34,866 nucleotides of DNA from Candidatus Uhrbacteria bacterium (lineage in GTDB: Bacteria; Patescibacteriota; Patescibacteriia; 2-12-FULL-60-25): contig JAUSEV010000026.1 of NCBI GenBank assembly GCA_030649995.1, positions 1-34,866 of the forward strand, given 5' to 3'. This document shows, in pieces, positions 9,123 to 16,662 of the stretch. The stretch's first letter is position 1, and every line of letters begins with the position of its first letter. Under the pieces are notes generated by a model. It did no database searches, had not been told where the DNA came from, and was given only the letters and a program-made list of their open reading frames with translations. A program made the translations under genes and the position numbers.

Positions 9123-9152
9123 ATGACCCATTCGATTTCCTCAGGGTCATAG
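9123..9152 (+). CDS. Possible 9-codon leader peptide inside an inverted repeat
   Basis: ATG to TAG encodes MTHSISSGS. The ATG sits about 11 bases after an extended -10 box (TAGAAT, 9106-9111). The frame coincides with the inverted repeat TATGACCC (9122-9129) and GGGTCATA (9143-9150), and the main gene starts 15 bases after its stop. It could be a translated leader controlling the 9168 gene, or just an operator palindrome that happens to contain a frame. Confidence 0.25.
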   Translation: MTHSISSGS

Positions 9153-9167
9153 TGAGTCTATCGAACT

Positions 9168-10442
9168 ATGAAATTTTCCGTCGGCGCTGTTCTTGAACAT
9201 CAACCGCGCGTTTTAGAATCAACCAACCAAGAGGGAAGAATGCGAGCGCGTTTGGATGTGCTGCAGCGCTTTGACCCTTCCAATCCCGCCACGGCTTTGC
9301 ATCGAGTGGAAGAGTCCGTGACTCAAGCGTTTACCGAGCATCGTGAAAAAGACGCTTATGGTTGGATGGCGATTTTTGCCATGATGAAGGAAGAAGTCAT
9401 GCGGGATGCGTGGCTCGCTCGTCAGAAACGACACTCGGCGCAGATCACGAACGAGGAGGAATATGAAGCGGTCGCAAAGATGTATCAAGAAACGCTTACC
9501 CATTTGCGAGAAGCTCCTTTGGAGATCATTCCGCATTTGCCTTTGAAAGATTTACAACGTCGCTTGGCCGATGTGGAAGCGAATAGGAAATTTTATCAAC
9601 TCCAATCGCTTTCTCCGGAACAGGCAAAACAGGCCAAGCGGCATTTGTGGTCAGCCTTTCTTTTGGAGCTGCAGGAAGGAAAGCAGGCGGAAATCGCTCT
9701 CATTGGTATTTTGCGTTACGGTTTACCGTATTATCGTTTATCGCACGCGCCATCAGGATCCGCAAAAGAAGAAGTGGCGCTCTTAGACCCCGTCTTGTAT
9801 GTGCAAGGGACCATGCCGCGAGAGGATACGTATCGGCTTGGAAGATTTCGAGAGACGGACATGTTGTTTTTGCTTCCGGGAAATACGGAGCCAATTGCGT
9901 TGCAATTAAAAACTGGACAGGAATCTCACGCGGCTCATCGATCATCCGTGTATCGTTTAGCCATCGTTAATTTATCCGCGTCTCGATTGATTGAATGTTG
10001 GAAAAAAATAGGAGATCCATCCCATCGCATGAGCGAAATGGAATTTAAGCATTGGAAAGCTTTGTATCAAGATGTGATGAAAGATCTGGCAGAGCAGATG
10101 AGCAAGCTCGCCCTGGAACCCGCGCAACGTTTTCATCAATTTTTTCTTCCTTGGAAGCATCCGCAAACAAGACCGGTTGTCGAGAGGCCGAGAATATCGT
10201 TGGATTATGCCTTCTCTCTTCAAGAAATGAGTAAACACTGGCCTGTGATTTTGAGCTTAAAGCCCGAATTAGAGCATGAGATCGGACCGATCATCAATCT
10301 TTCAAATTTTACGCGGGCCAAACAGGCGCTCAAAGCATGGTTTGAACAAAATCCACGCCTGCCGCTCTGGCAGGGTTGGGTTCATGCGACAGAGATTTTT
10401 CCGCCATCGAGCTCACATCGTACTTTGATGGTTGGAAAGTAA
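9168..10442 (+). CDS. Hypothetical protein with a possible PD-(D/E)XK nuclease-like core
   Basis: A 424-residue soluble, charged protein that I do not recognise. The N-terminal third is helical and rich in Glu, Arg and Gln. The centre contains GRFRETDMLFLLPG, then IALQLKTGQ (about residues 225-250). An acidic pair followed by a strand ending in Q-x-K resembles the E...D...(E/Q)xK arrangement of restriction-endonuclease folds, but this is a weak motif-level guess. The C-terminus is helical with aromatic residues and no membrane segment. It lies between the structured intergenic region and the ECF sigma factor; a separate promoter follows it, so it is probably monocistronic. Confidence 0.75.
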   Translation: MKFSVGAVLEHQPRVLESTNQEGRMRARLDVLQRFDPSNPATALHRVEESVTQAFTEHREKDAYGWMAIFAMMKEEVMRDAWLARQKRHSAQITNEEEYEAVAKMYQETLTHLREAPLEIIPHLPLKDLQRRLADVEANRKFYQLQSLSPEQAKQAKRHLWSAFLLELQEGKQAEIALIGILRYGLPYYRLSHAPSGSAKEEVALLDPVLYVQGTMPREDTYRLGRFRETDMLFLLPGNTEPIALQLKTGQESHAAHRSSVYRLAIVNLSASRLIECWKKIGDPSHRMSEMEFKHWKALYQDVMKDLAEQMSKLALEPAQRFHQFFLPWKHPQTRPVVERPRISLDYAFSLQEMSKHWPVILSLKPELEHEIGPIINLSNFTRAKQALKAWFEQNPRLPLWQGWVHATEIFPPSSSHRTLMVGK

Positions 10443-10445
10443 CAT

Positions 10446-10474
10446 TTGACAGCTTTCTCGGTATTCTGATACGT
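10446..10474 (+). promoter_or_regulatory. Promoter of the ECF sigma factor operon
   Basis: A perfect -35 TTGACA (10446-10451) is followed by 16-17 bases and GATACG/ATACGT as -10. The expected start point is at or immediately before the ATG at 10482, so the message would be leaderless or nearly so. Confidence 0.6.
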
Positions 10475-10481
10475 CAGTAGG

Positions 10482-10988
10482 ATGGAAAAGCGACATTTTA
10501 CAGGTTTCTACAATTCCTATGTCGAGCGAATTTATAAATTCGTGTATTTCCGTGTTTCCGGTCGTAAGGAATTGGCGCAGGATTTGACGCAAGAAATTTT
10601 TCTCAAGGCCTTTGAAGCGTTTGAAAGATATGATCCGGCGATCAGTGAAACGTCTTGGCTCTACACGATCGCTCGAAACCATATCATTAACTATCATGCC
10701 AAACAACATCCCGGCGTTACGTTGGAAGAGATAGAAGATTCCAGTTGGGTATCCGTAGATACGCGTGAAGCCATGGCGACCAAACAAGAGATGCAATCCG
10801 TATGGGAGGCATTAAAACGTATACCAAAAGAAGACGCAGATCTTGTTCGCATGAAATATTTGGAAGGATGGTCATTTGAGGATTTAGTGAAGCATTTTGA
10901 GAAGTCATCAGGAGCGTTACGCGTTCAAGCCGGGCGCGCGCTGAAAAAACTCAAATCCAAATTGATGCAAAAATATACTCTCGTATGA
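10482..10988 (+). CDS. RNA polymerase sigma factor, ECF subfamily
   Basis: A 168-residue alternative sigma factor with only regions 2 and 4. Region 2 runs from FYNSYVERIYKFVYFRV through DLTQEIFLKAFEAF to SWLYTIARNHIINY (about residues 9-73), covering core binding and -10 recognition. Region 4, WEALKRIPKEDADLVRMKYLEG with the helix-turn-helix WSFEDLVKHFEKSSGALRVQ (about 108-150), should read the -35. It overlaps the next gene by the ATGA tetramer, so the two are translationally coupled, as expected for a sigma factor and a membrane partner. The signal it answers to is unknown. Confidence 0.93.
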   Translation: MEKRHFTGFYNSYVERIYKFVYFRVSGRKELAQDLTQEIFLKAFEAFERYDPAISETSWLYTIARNHIINYHAKQHPGVTLEEIEDSSWVSVDTREAMATKQEMQSVWEALKRIPKEDADLVRMKYLEGWSFEDLVKHFEKSSGALRVQAGRALKKLKSKLMQKYTLV

Positions 10989-11728
10989 AATTTTTCTCCA
11001 TTCACCATCTTCTGCATCGCTTACAACGTCGGGCGCGTCCTGATCGGCGTTTTGTGAATTCACTACGACAGACGTTGATGGAAGCAGGGTTTTTGCCCGC
11101 GTCGCGACGCGTCCTGAGCGGAGTCGAAGGATTTTCTTTTTGGCATTCTTGGAAAATGGCGGCCGCATCTTTGAGTATGATAATGAGTTTAGGCACGGGA
11201 ACCGTTGTCTATGCTTACGCATCGGATGCGGTTCTTCCGGATCATCCTCTGTATCCCATTCGCACCACCATCGAGCAAGCCGAATGGCAATTCGCCCGAT
11301 CTCTCGAGGAAAAAGAACGGATTCAGTTCCGGCATACACGACGCCATGTGCGAGAGCTTCGTCAATTCAGCATCCGAGATCAGATGCCGCCGCAAGCTCA
11401 CCGTCAACGGATTTTGCAAGAATTAAAACAGGCGAGCGCCTCCTCTTCCGTTTTTGGCGATGAGTCCGATGAGTTACAAAAATATCTACGAGAGATTTTA
11501 AAAATTGAGCGGCGTGAGCTGAATGAAATTTTTAATCAACAGCAAGAGGCGAGTAATGAAGATGACCTAAAAGAGACGAGGGGACTCTTAAAAAATCAGG
11601 CAGAGGAAATTGATCAGCACATGGGTTCATTGGAGCGTCGAGTGGAGCGCAGGAAACAATTATTAAAAGATCGCGACTCTCAAGCGTTAAATGAAGAATT
11701 AAATGAAGATTTGATTGATGAGGAGTAG
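10985..11728 (+). CDS. Membrane protein with DUF5667-like region, possible anti-sigma partner
   Basis: A 247-residue single-pass protein. A short basic cytoplasmic N-terminus precedes a membrane segment (about 56-75, WKMAAASLSMIMSLGTGTVV) and then YASDAVLPDHPLYPIRTTIEQA, the hallmark start of DUF5667 extracellular regions. The rest is a long, highly charged helical domain, probably coiled coil. Coupling to the ECF sigma gene suggests control of that factor, but no zinc-binding anti-sigma motif is visible. Residues about 41-50 (SRRVLSGVEG) are encoded by a palindromic repeat that landed in frame between the N-terminus and the membrane segment. Confidence 0.8.
   Translation: MKFFSIHHLLHRLQRRARPDRRFVNSLRQTLMEAGFLPASRRVLSGVEGFSFWHSWKMAAASLSMIMSLGTGTVVYAYASDAVLPDHPLYPIRTTIEQAEWQFARSLEEKERIQFRHTRRHVRELRQFSIRDQMPPQAHRQRILQELKQASASSSVFGDESDELQKYLREILKIERRELNEIFNQQQEASNEDDLKETRGLLKNQAEEIDQHMGSLERRVERRKQLLKDRDSQALNEELNEDLIDEE
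11105..11132 (+). repeat. REP-like element in the DUF5667-like gene
   Basis: CCTGAGCGGAGTCGAAGGAT (11113-11132) preceded by CGCGACGC. It is the reverse complement of the element in cysS at 15785, and the similarity extends into the CGTCGCGACGC flank. It adds the residues RVLSGVEG. Confidence 0.8.
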
Positions 11729-11752
11729 AGAATAAGCTAAACTTGGCAGGTC

Positions 11753-14287
11753 ATGTCTCGAGAAGTCCCATCAAACCAAGGAGAACAATCACCGTCTCTC
11801 CTCTCTTTGGAATTACCTCCACTCCCGCCACTGTCTCCCAATGATCTTCGCGCCGGTACTGCCGGTTTTTTGGCTGATTTCAGTTTGATGGTGGAGGACG
11901 CTCTCCGCTACGGTCATTTTCAAGAAGAAGATCGGAAGAAGATCGAACATGCAGAATTCCTCGTTGGTCAAACACTGGAAGCGTTGATTGATCTTTCATC
12001 AAATCAAGACGCGCCAAAAGCGCTTGCTACGATCTCACTCGAGGATTTTCCGGAAAATATGTATCGAGCTCTTTTCTTTTTATGCAAACGAGTGCCGGAA
12101 TTTCGCGCCCAGATTCTCGAAGATCCACATCACCGTTTGTCCGGCGATCATCCAACGGACTTTAATCTTCTCTATGTGGCTTTTCGTCGTGCGTTGGATA
12201 CCAAACCCAAAACCGGAACGGATTCGCAAATTTTAACCCTTCGCAAAGAGCGGCTCACGGCGCTCATTAAATTGGAAGAAAAAGAATCAAAAACAGAGCT
12301 TGATCGTCACACTCCCTATCCGGTTGATCTTGAGCGCGTGGGGCGTGAGGACGTCCGTCGCGGAGCCGTGGAACTTCACGCACGCATCGCGGAAGAAGAG
12401 CCGCGATTACCGATCGAATTAAAAGAAGATGCTCATCGCGTTCTGTCTTTTTTGGAAGCGGTGTTTGATCCGGAGGCCATCGAGCAGCGCAGTCACGACG
12501 ATCACAAACTGCGTGAGTTGCTGACAGTCGCTCGCGTTGTGCAAGACCCGGAAAAGATTTCTTTGGATATTTTTCCGTCCAAACTTTTTGATTCTCTCTT
12601 GAGACTCAAAATGGCGGACGTGAATCTAAACCTCGCGTTTATGGGACATGACCCGCACACGGTCAAATCTCAAGTGATCGCGAGACGGGAAGATCGCAAT
12701 ATTCTCGATCAGCCCTTGCCGTTCAATCTTTTTAACCTCGCGACACTCAACGTCAAACAACGAAAGTCAGACGGAGAAGCGAGCCTCGAAGATTTGTATC
12801 GCTACGACGAATTTACCAAACTTCAAGCTCAACATCGTTCTTCCATCGAAATTATGAGCGCGGATGCGGGAGCGAGGATCATCGAAGCCGTAGCGGGGAA
12901 TGGCAAGCCGTGGCTAAGTCGCGCGTTCGCATTTTCGCAAAAAGTATTGACGACTCCCATCAGCCAACTATCGGAAGTGTTCAGTGATAAACGCAAACAA
13001 ATCAGACGTGAGCTGGAAGAAAAATTGATTGTCGAGTGGCAAGAGCTGGTCGCAACCGATGAACCAAATTTTCTGAAGGTGGCGAATCAGATGATGCAGA
13101 TGTGTCGGATTATGGAAAAAGATGAGCATCTGCAGCGTCTAGACCTTCTCCAAAAACTCAATCAAAAAGCGGAAGCCTATCATAGGCTGGTGAATCCAAA
13201 ATTTGCTTTGGATGCGTCTGCTCTGAGCAAGGTTGGTGCTGCGAGGACTATTTTGATTCGACTGGAACATGCTAAGCGTGATTGGGAAAATCGCTATTAT
13301 TATCCGGATTATTTGGAGTCGGTCGTGGAGAAGGAAAATTATAAATTGGTCGAGACGATTGAGGTTGGGTCGCCGGTCGAGAAGATTCAGGTTATGCCGG
13401 ATGGGATGAGGATGATGGTTTGGTCAAAAGACCATATCAAGATATTTACGTATTCAGAGAAGGATCATTTAATGAAAATACGGTTAGACACCGATGTTTT
13501 TGGCATAGCATCCACCGATGTTGTTGGTGAAATCGGTATAAATAGTTTGATCCATGACGTTCAGATGACGCCGGACGGATCTCTTTACATCATGCGGAGT
13601 GATTTATCCAAGCCCACAGGTTCCTCAAGAGGCCTGATCGAAAAGTTTTCCCAAAATCATAGATATTGGCGAACAGATTTTCACGAACCGCGAAAAGGTT
13701 GGAAACGAGATGTTGCTTTTGAAAAAGAAGACGCGTTTTTGAAAAGATTTGAGCAGAGAGACGCCGGATTTTTTCCGGATGGGTGGTCGTATAAAATAGA
13801 TTCAAAACACCATGTAGGTTTCTACAGGGATAATCAGGAAGTGTTTACAGCAACAGCATATGAAATCTCAGATGTGAAACACAGAGTGCTGGCTACAGGG
13901 AGGTACCCATCGTCTTTTTTATGTTTGACAACTAATGGAATACTGATAAAAAGAGCCTATGACCCCACTGGGATTTTTGAATCCCACCACGGGGTAGCAG
14001 ACGTGCGGCCTATTTTGGCAAGTGGGTGTCAAAGTTTATTTCATTATCTTCCCGGTGAACGGGCACTGAGTTTTGATAGGGACGGAAATATCTGTATGAT
14101 TGATTTCAAGGATTTTGCATCACTCAAAAAAGAAGTTCTTATTCCAAATTCACAACCTCTTTGTCCAGATCCAAATTGCGACCCTCCTCCGATCGTCCAA
14201 ATGCAACCAGACGGTAGGATTTTTGTCGGGACGGGTGAGGGTAAGGTTTTAATTTTTGATGGTAAGCCGGTGAAGGAGAAAGAATAA
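11753..14287 (+). CDS. Large hypothetical protein with C-terminal propeller-like repeats
   Basis: An 844-residue protein of unknown function. Roughly the first 510 residues are helical and charged, starting with a Pro/Ser-rich segment, and have no signal peptide or membrane helix. From about 535 on the sequence becomes beta-rich with blade-like repeats: KIQVMPDGMRMMVWSKDHIKIF, VQMTPDGSLYIMRS and the final IVQMQPDGRIFVGTGEGKVLIFDG. This resembles WD40/NHL-type propellers, but the repeat number is unclear. A PDPNCDPPP stretch sits before the last repeat. The DNA also changes character, becoming more AT-rich from about 13250, which may mark a domain fusion. It begins 24 bases after the DUF5667-like gene and may share its transcript. 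Confidence 0.8.
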   Translation: MSREVPSNQGEQSPSLLSLELPPLPPLSPNDLRAGTAGFLADFSLMVEDALRYGHFQEEDRKKIEHAEFLVGQTLEALIDLSSNQDAPKALATISLEDFPENMYRALFFLCKRVPEFRAQILEDPHHRLSGDHPTDFNLLYVAFRRALDTKPKTGTDSQILTLRKERLTALIKLEEKESKTELDRHTPYPVDLERVGREDVRRGAVELHARIAEEEPRLPIELKEDAHRVLSFLEAVFDPEAIEQRSHDDHKLRELLTVARVVQDPEKISLDIFPSKLFDSLLRLKMADVNLNLAFMGHDPHTVKSQVIARREDRNILDQPLPFNLFNLATLNVKQRKSDGEASLEDLYRYDEFTKLQAQHRSSIEIMSADAGARIIEAVAGNGKPWLSRAFAFSQKVLTTPISQLSEVFSDKRKQIRRELEEKLIVEWQELVATDEPNFLKVANQMMQMCRIMEKDEHLQRLDLLQKLNQKAEAYHRLVNPKFALDASALSKVGAARTILIRLEHAKRDWENRYYYPDYLESVVEKENYKLVETIEVGSPVEKIQVMPDGMRMMVWSKDHIKIFTYSEKDHLMKIRLDTDVFGIASTDVVGEIGINSLIHDVQMTPDGSLYIMRSDLSKPTGSSRGLIEKFSQNHRYWRTDFHEPRKGWKRDVAFEKEDAFLKRFEQRDAGFFPDGWSYKIDSKHHVGFYRDNQEVFTATAYEISDVKHRVLATGRYPSSFLCLTTNGILIKRAYDPTGIFESHHGVADVRPILASGCQSLFHYLPGERALSFDRDGNICMIDFKDFASLKKEVLIPNSQPLCPDPNCDPPPIVQMQPDGRIFVGTGEGKVLIFDGKPVKEKE

Positions 14288-14328
14288 AAAAAGCCAACGC
14301 GCAAGAGGTGCACCAGTCAATGCCCAAG

Positions 14329-14369
14329 TGAATGAGACAAACTCTAGCTATCGTCAAAGTTTGTCTCAT
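14329..14369 (+). repeat. 41-nt hairpin repeat, copy 1, upstream of the Cas2-like gene
   Basis: Perfect arms ATGAGACAAACT (14332-14343) and AGTTTGTCTCAT (14358-14369) flank a 14-nt loop. In this copy the arms extend to 14 bp (GAATG.../...CATTC). The 41 nt are identical, loop included, to 14980-15020. The right arm lies where the -35 of the downstream promoter would be, so binding here could block transcription of the gene. Confidence 0.95.
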
Positions 14370-14383
14370 TCCATGTTTGTCGG

Positions 14384-14395
14384 TATGATGGATGC
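14384..14395 (+). promoter_or_regulatory. -10 box and leaderless start of the Cas2-like gene
   Basis: TATGAT (14384-14389) is followed by 6 bases and the ATG at 14396. The hairpin repeat ends 14 bases before the box. No Shine-Dalgarno is possible in so short a leader. Confidence 0.6.
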
Positions 14396-14986
14396 ATGGC
14401 TATGGTCAAAGACATTTCCAACGAAGATCGGATAAAAAGAGGTGAAGTGGTCAAGATGATTCTTTTGGCGGTGGGTGTCAGCGGTGTTCTCGTTGTCGGT
14501 GCCGTGTGCCCGGGTCTTTTTCAGCTCGTCAAAATCGGTCGGCGTTCGTTAAAAGAGAGCTCGTTCCGACGAGTCGTTTATCGTTTGGATAAAAAGGGAT
14601 GGTTGGTTTTACGAGATACTGGGCGTGGCTACCGCATCGATCTCACGTCTCGCGGCAGAGCCGAATTACAAGCGTACGAGCTTGGTCAAAAGGCCATACA
14701 AATTCCAAAACGCTGGGATCAAAAGTGGCGCGTGTTGGTTTTTGATATTCCGGAAACCCGCAGGCATGTGAGAGAAAAATTACGCCACGTCCTCAAAACA
14801 TGGGGCTTTTATCGTCTTCAAGACAGCGTGTGGGTTCACCCATACGAATGTTCTACGGTGTTGGAGCTTTTGCGGACAAAGTACGGAATTCGTCATGAAG
14901 CCTTATACCTTTTGGTTGAACACTTGGATCAAGATCATTGGTTGCGTAAGCATTTTTATCTGGTGTCACCAAAGAAAAATGAATGA
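14396..14986 (+). CDS. PaaX-like / Cas2-like protein with N-terminal hydrophobic segment
   Basis: A 196-residue protein. Residues about 18-45 are hydrophobic and end in CPGLFQLVK. A winged-helix-like stretch follows (FRRVVYRLDKKGWL, then RGYRIDLTSRGRAEL, 58-91). Residues 108-190 form a Cas2-like ferredoxin fold as in the PaaX middle domain: WRVLVFDIPE with D117 at the Cas2 catalytic position, and GFYRLQDSVWVHP matching the Cas2 strand-4 signature. There are no cas1 or CRISPR repeats nearby, so it is not a CRISPR adaptation gene in context. Its last two sense codons and stop lie inside the second hairpin repeat. A DNA-binding regulator or a nuclease are both possible. Confidence 0.85.
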   Translation: MAMVKDISNEDRIKRGEVVKMILLAVGVSGVLVVGAVCPGLFQLVKIGRRSLKESSFRRVVYRLDKKGWLVLRDTGRGYRIDLTSRGRAELQAYELGQKAIQIPKRWDQKWRVLVFDIPETRRHVREKLRHVLKTWGFYRLQDSVWVHPYECSTVLELLRTKYGIRHEALYLLVEHLDQDHWLRKHFYLVSPKKNE

Positions 14987-15020
14987 GACAAACTCTAGCT
15001 ATCGTCAAAGTTTGTCTCAT
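14980..15020 (+). repeat. 41-nt hairpin repeat, copy 2, overlapping the Cas2-like stop codon
   Basis: Identical over 41 nt to 14329-14369 and in the same orientation. GAATGA within it supplies the last Glu codon and the TGA stop of the Cas2-like gene. The two copies start 651 bp apart and contain essentially only that gene and its promoter. Confidence 0.95.
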
Positions 15021-15182
15021 GTGGAATTGGGAGAGGTCATCGTTGGAGGTTATCTGAATTTTGGAGGTTATTCTGGATGAAAGATGGGATGCGTCTAAAA
15101 ATGAGATTGATTTGGCAAAGCTTGGTTGATGGAGGAGCGATCTTTTTGTCTCTTTTAGAGAATTGCGATAGGCTGTGAGGAT

Positions 15183-16601
15183 ATGCTGAAAGTTTGGAAC
15201 ACGCTTCATCGTGAGTTGGAAGAATTTAAGCCGATCAAGGCGGGGGAGGTTGGAATGTATACGTGCGGGCCGACGGTTTATAACCCCGTCACACTTGGTA
15301 ATTGGCGGGCGTTTATTTTTGACGATGTTCTCCATCGTTCTTTGGAGTTTTTTGGTTATCAGGTCAAGCATGTGATGAATATCACGGATGTCGGTCATTT
15401 GGTGGGGGATGGTGATGAGGGGGAGGATAAGATCGAACGCGAAGCCGTTCGTCAGGGGAAAACCGCGCAAGAAATCGCGCGACACCATGAAGCGGCTTTT
15501 CGTGAAGGGATGAAGCGGCTGCATATTACAGAACCAAATTTTATGCCGCGGGCGACCGAGCACATTCCGGAACAGATCGCGTTGATTCAACAGTTGGAGA
15601 AAAAGGGCGCGACGTATCGTATCAGTGATGGCATCTATTTTGATACGTCAAAATTTTTGGATTACGGCAAGCTTTCCGGTCAGGCGTTGGATGAAAAAAA
15701 AGCCGGCACGCGCGTGGCCGTCAACCCGGAAAAAAGACATTCGTCGGATTTTGCGTTGTGGAAATTTTCGTATCCAAACGGAAGATCCTTCGACTCCGCT
15801 CAGGATGCTTCGCGGCGTCACATGGAATGGGAGAGTCCGTGGGGGACGGGATTTCCCGGTTGGCACATCGAATGTTCCGCCATGTCCGTCAAATATCTTG
15901 GACAGCCGTTTGATATTCATTGCGGCGGCGTGGATCATCTTGCCGTGCATCATGAAAATGAGATAGCTCAAACAGAAGCGGCAAGCGGAAAATCTCTTGC
16001 GCATTATTGGTTGCACAATGAATTTTTGTTGGTTGATGGCCGTCGCATGGGAAAATCAGAGGGCAACGCCTACACGCTCGACGATGTGATCGCCCGCGGA
16101 TTTGATCCGTTAGCTTTTCGTTATTATTGTCTCGGCACGCACTATCGTCAAAAAATGAATTTTACATGGGAAGGATTGGAAGCGGCGCAGAACGCGTTAA
16201 ATAAATTGTGGGAAATAGCGAGGAGTATCGAGTCTTCAGTATCGAGTATTCAGTATACTCAATACCCGATACTGAATACTTTTCAATCCTCTCTCGAGGA
16301 TGATCTTAATACCCCACAAGCTCTTGCCGTTATGTGGGAAATGTTGAAGTCTGATTTGTCAGATGAAGAAAAGCGTGGCGCGCTGCTCAAGATGGACGAT
16401 GTGCTGGGATTACACATCAATGATTTTTTTGGGAAAAAGATTAGAGTGCCGATAGAAGTCAAAAAATTGGCCGAAGAACGTCAAAAAGCTCGCCAAGAGA
16501 AACAGTGGGAAAAAGCCGATGAATTACGCAAAAAGATTCGCGATCTTGGATGGGAGGTTGAGGATCAAGAAAACGGGTTTGAGGTTCGAGTATTGACATA
16601 A
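15183..16601 (+). CDS. cysS: Cysteinyl-tRNA synthetase
   Basis: A 472-residue class I synthetase that charges tRNA-Cys. Visible: CGPTVYN with zinc ligand C28, a second zinc cluster in HIECSAMS and HCGGVDHLAVHHENE (about 225-260), and RMGKSEGN as the KMSKS loop (about 287-294). Unusually, the HIGH/HIGN motif reads TLGN (37-40), so the first His is a Thr. Two stretches are foreign: SFDSAQDASRRH (about 202-213), between strongly conserved KFSYPNG and MEWESPWG, and SSVSSIQYTQYPILNT (about 352-367), before DDLNTPQAL. Both come from repeats in frame. A TGCGATAGG-like -10 lies about 15 bases upstream of the ATG. Confidence 0.96.
   Translation: MLKVWNTLHRELEEFKPIKAGEVGMYTCGPTVYNPVTLGNWRAFIFDDVLHRSLEFFGYQVKHVMNITDVGHLVGDGDEGEDKIEREAVRQGKTAQEIARHHEAAFREGMKRLHITEPNFMPRATEHIPEQIALIQQLEKKGATYRISDGIYFDTSKFLDYGKLSGQALDEKKAGTRVAVNPEKRHSSDFALWKFSYPNGRSFDSAQDASRRHMEWESPWGTGFPGWHIECSAMSVKYLGQPFDIHCGGVDHLAVHHENEIAQTEAASGKSLAHYWLHNEFLLVDGRRMGKSEGNAYTLDDVIARGFDPLAFRYYCLGTHYRQKMNFTWEGLEAAQNALNKLWEIARSIESSVSSIQYTQYPILNTFQSSLEDDLNTPQALAVMWEMLKSDLSDEEKRGALLKMDDVLGLHINDFFGKKIRVPIEVKKLAEERQKARQEKQWEKADELRKKIRDLGWEVEDQENGFEVRVLT
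15785..15821 (+). repeat. REP-like element inside cysS
   Basis: ATCCTTCGACTCCGCTCAGG and the following bases to about 15821 (GCTTCGCGGCG) are the inverse of the element at 11105-11132. It encodes FDSAQDASRR in the catalytic domain, so the insertion must sit in a surface loop if the enzyme is active. Confidence 0.8.
16233..16281 (+). repeat. AT-rich palindromic word repeat inside cysS
   Basis: Permutations of GAGTAT, CAGTAT, ATACTC and ATACTG in both orientations form an interrupted palindrome. It encodes the low-complexity SSVSSIQYTQYPILNTF before the anticodon-side helical domain. Confidence 0.7.
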
Positions 16602-16662
16602 CGGAGAATTTATCTTTTAATAGATCAGGGTTTCATCAAAACACGGAAAAAGGGGGAACATC

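Noticed and set aside
14329-15020. CRISPR array with Cas2
   Set aside because: There are only two repeats, 610 bp apart, with a gene as the spacer and no other cas genes. The repeat has 12-bp arms with a long loop, unlike most CRISPR repeats.
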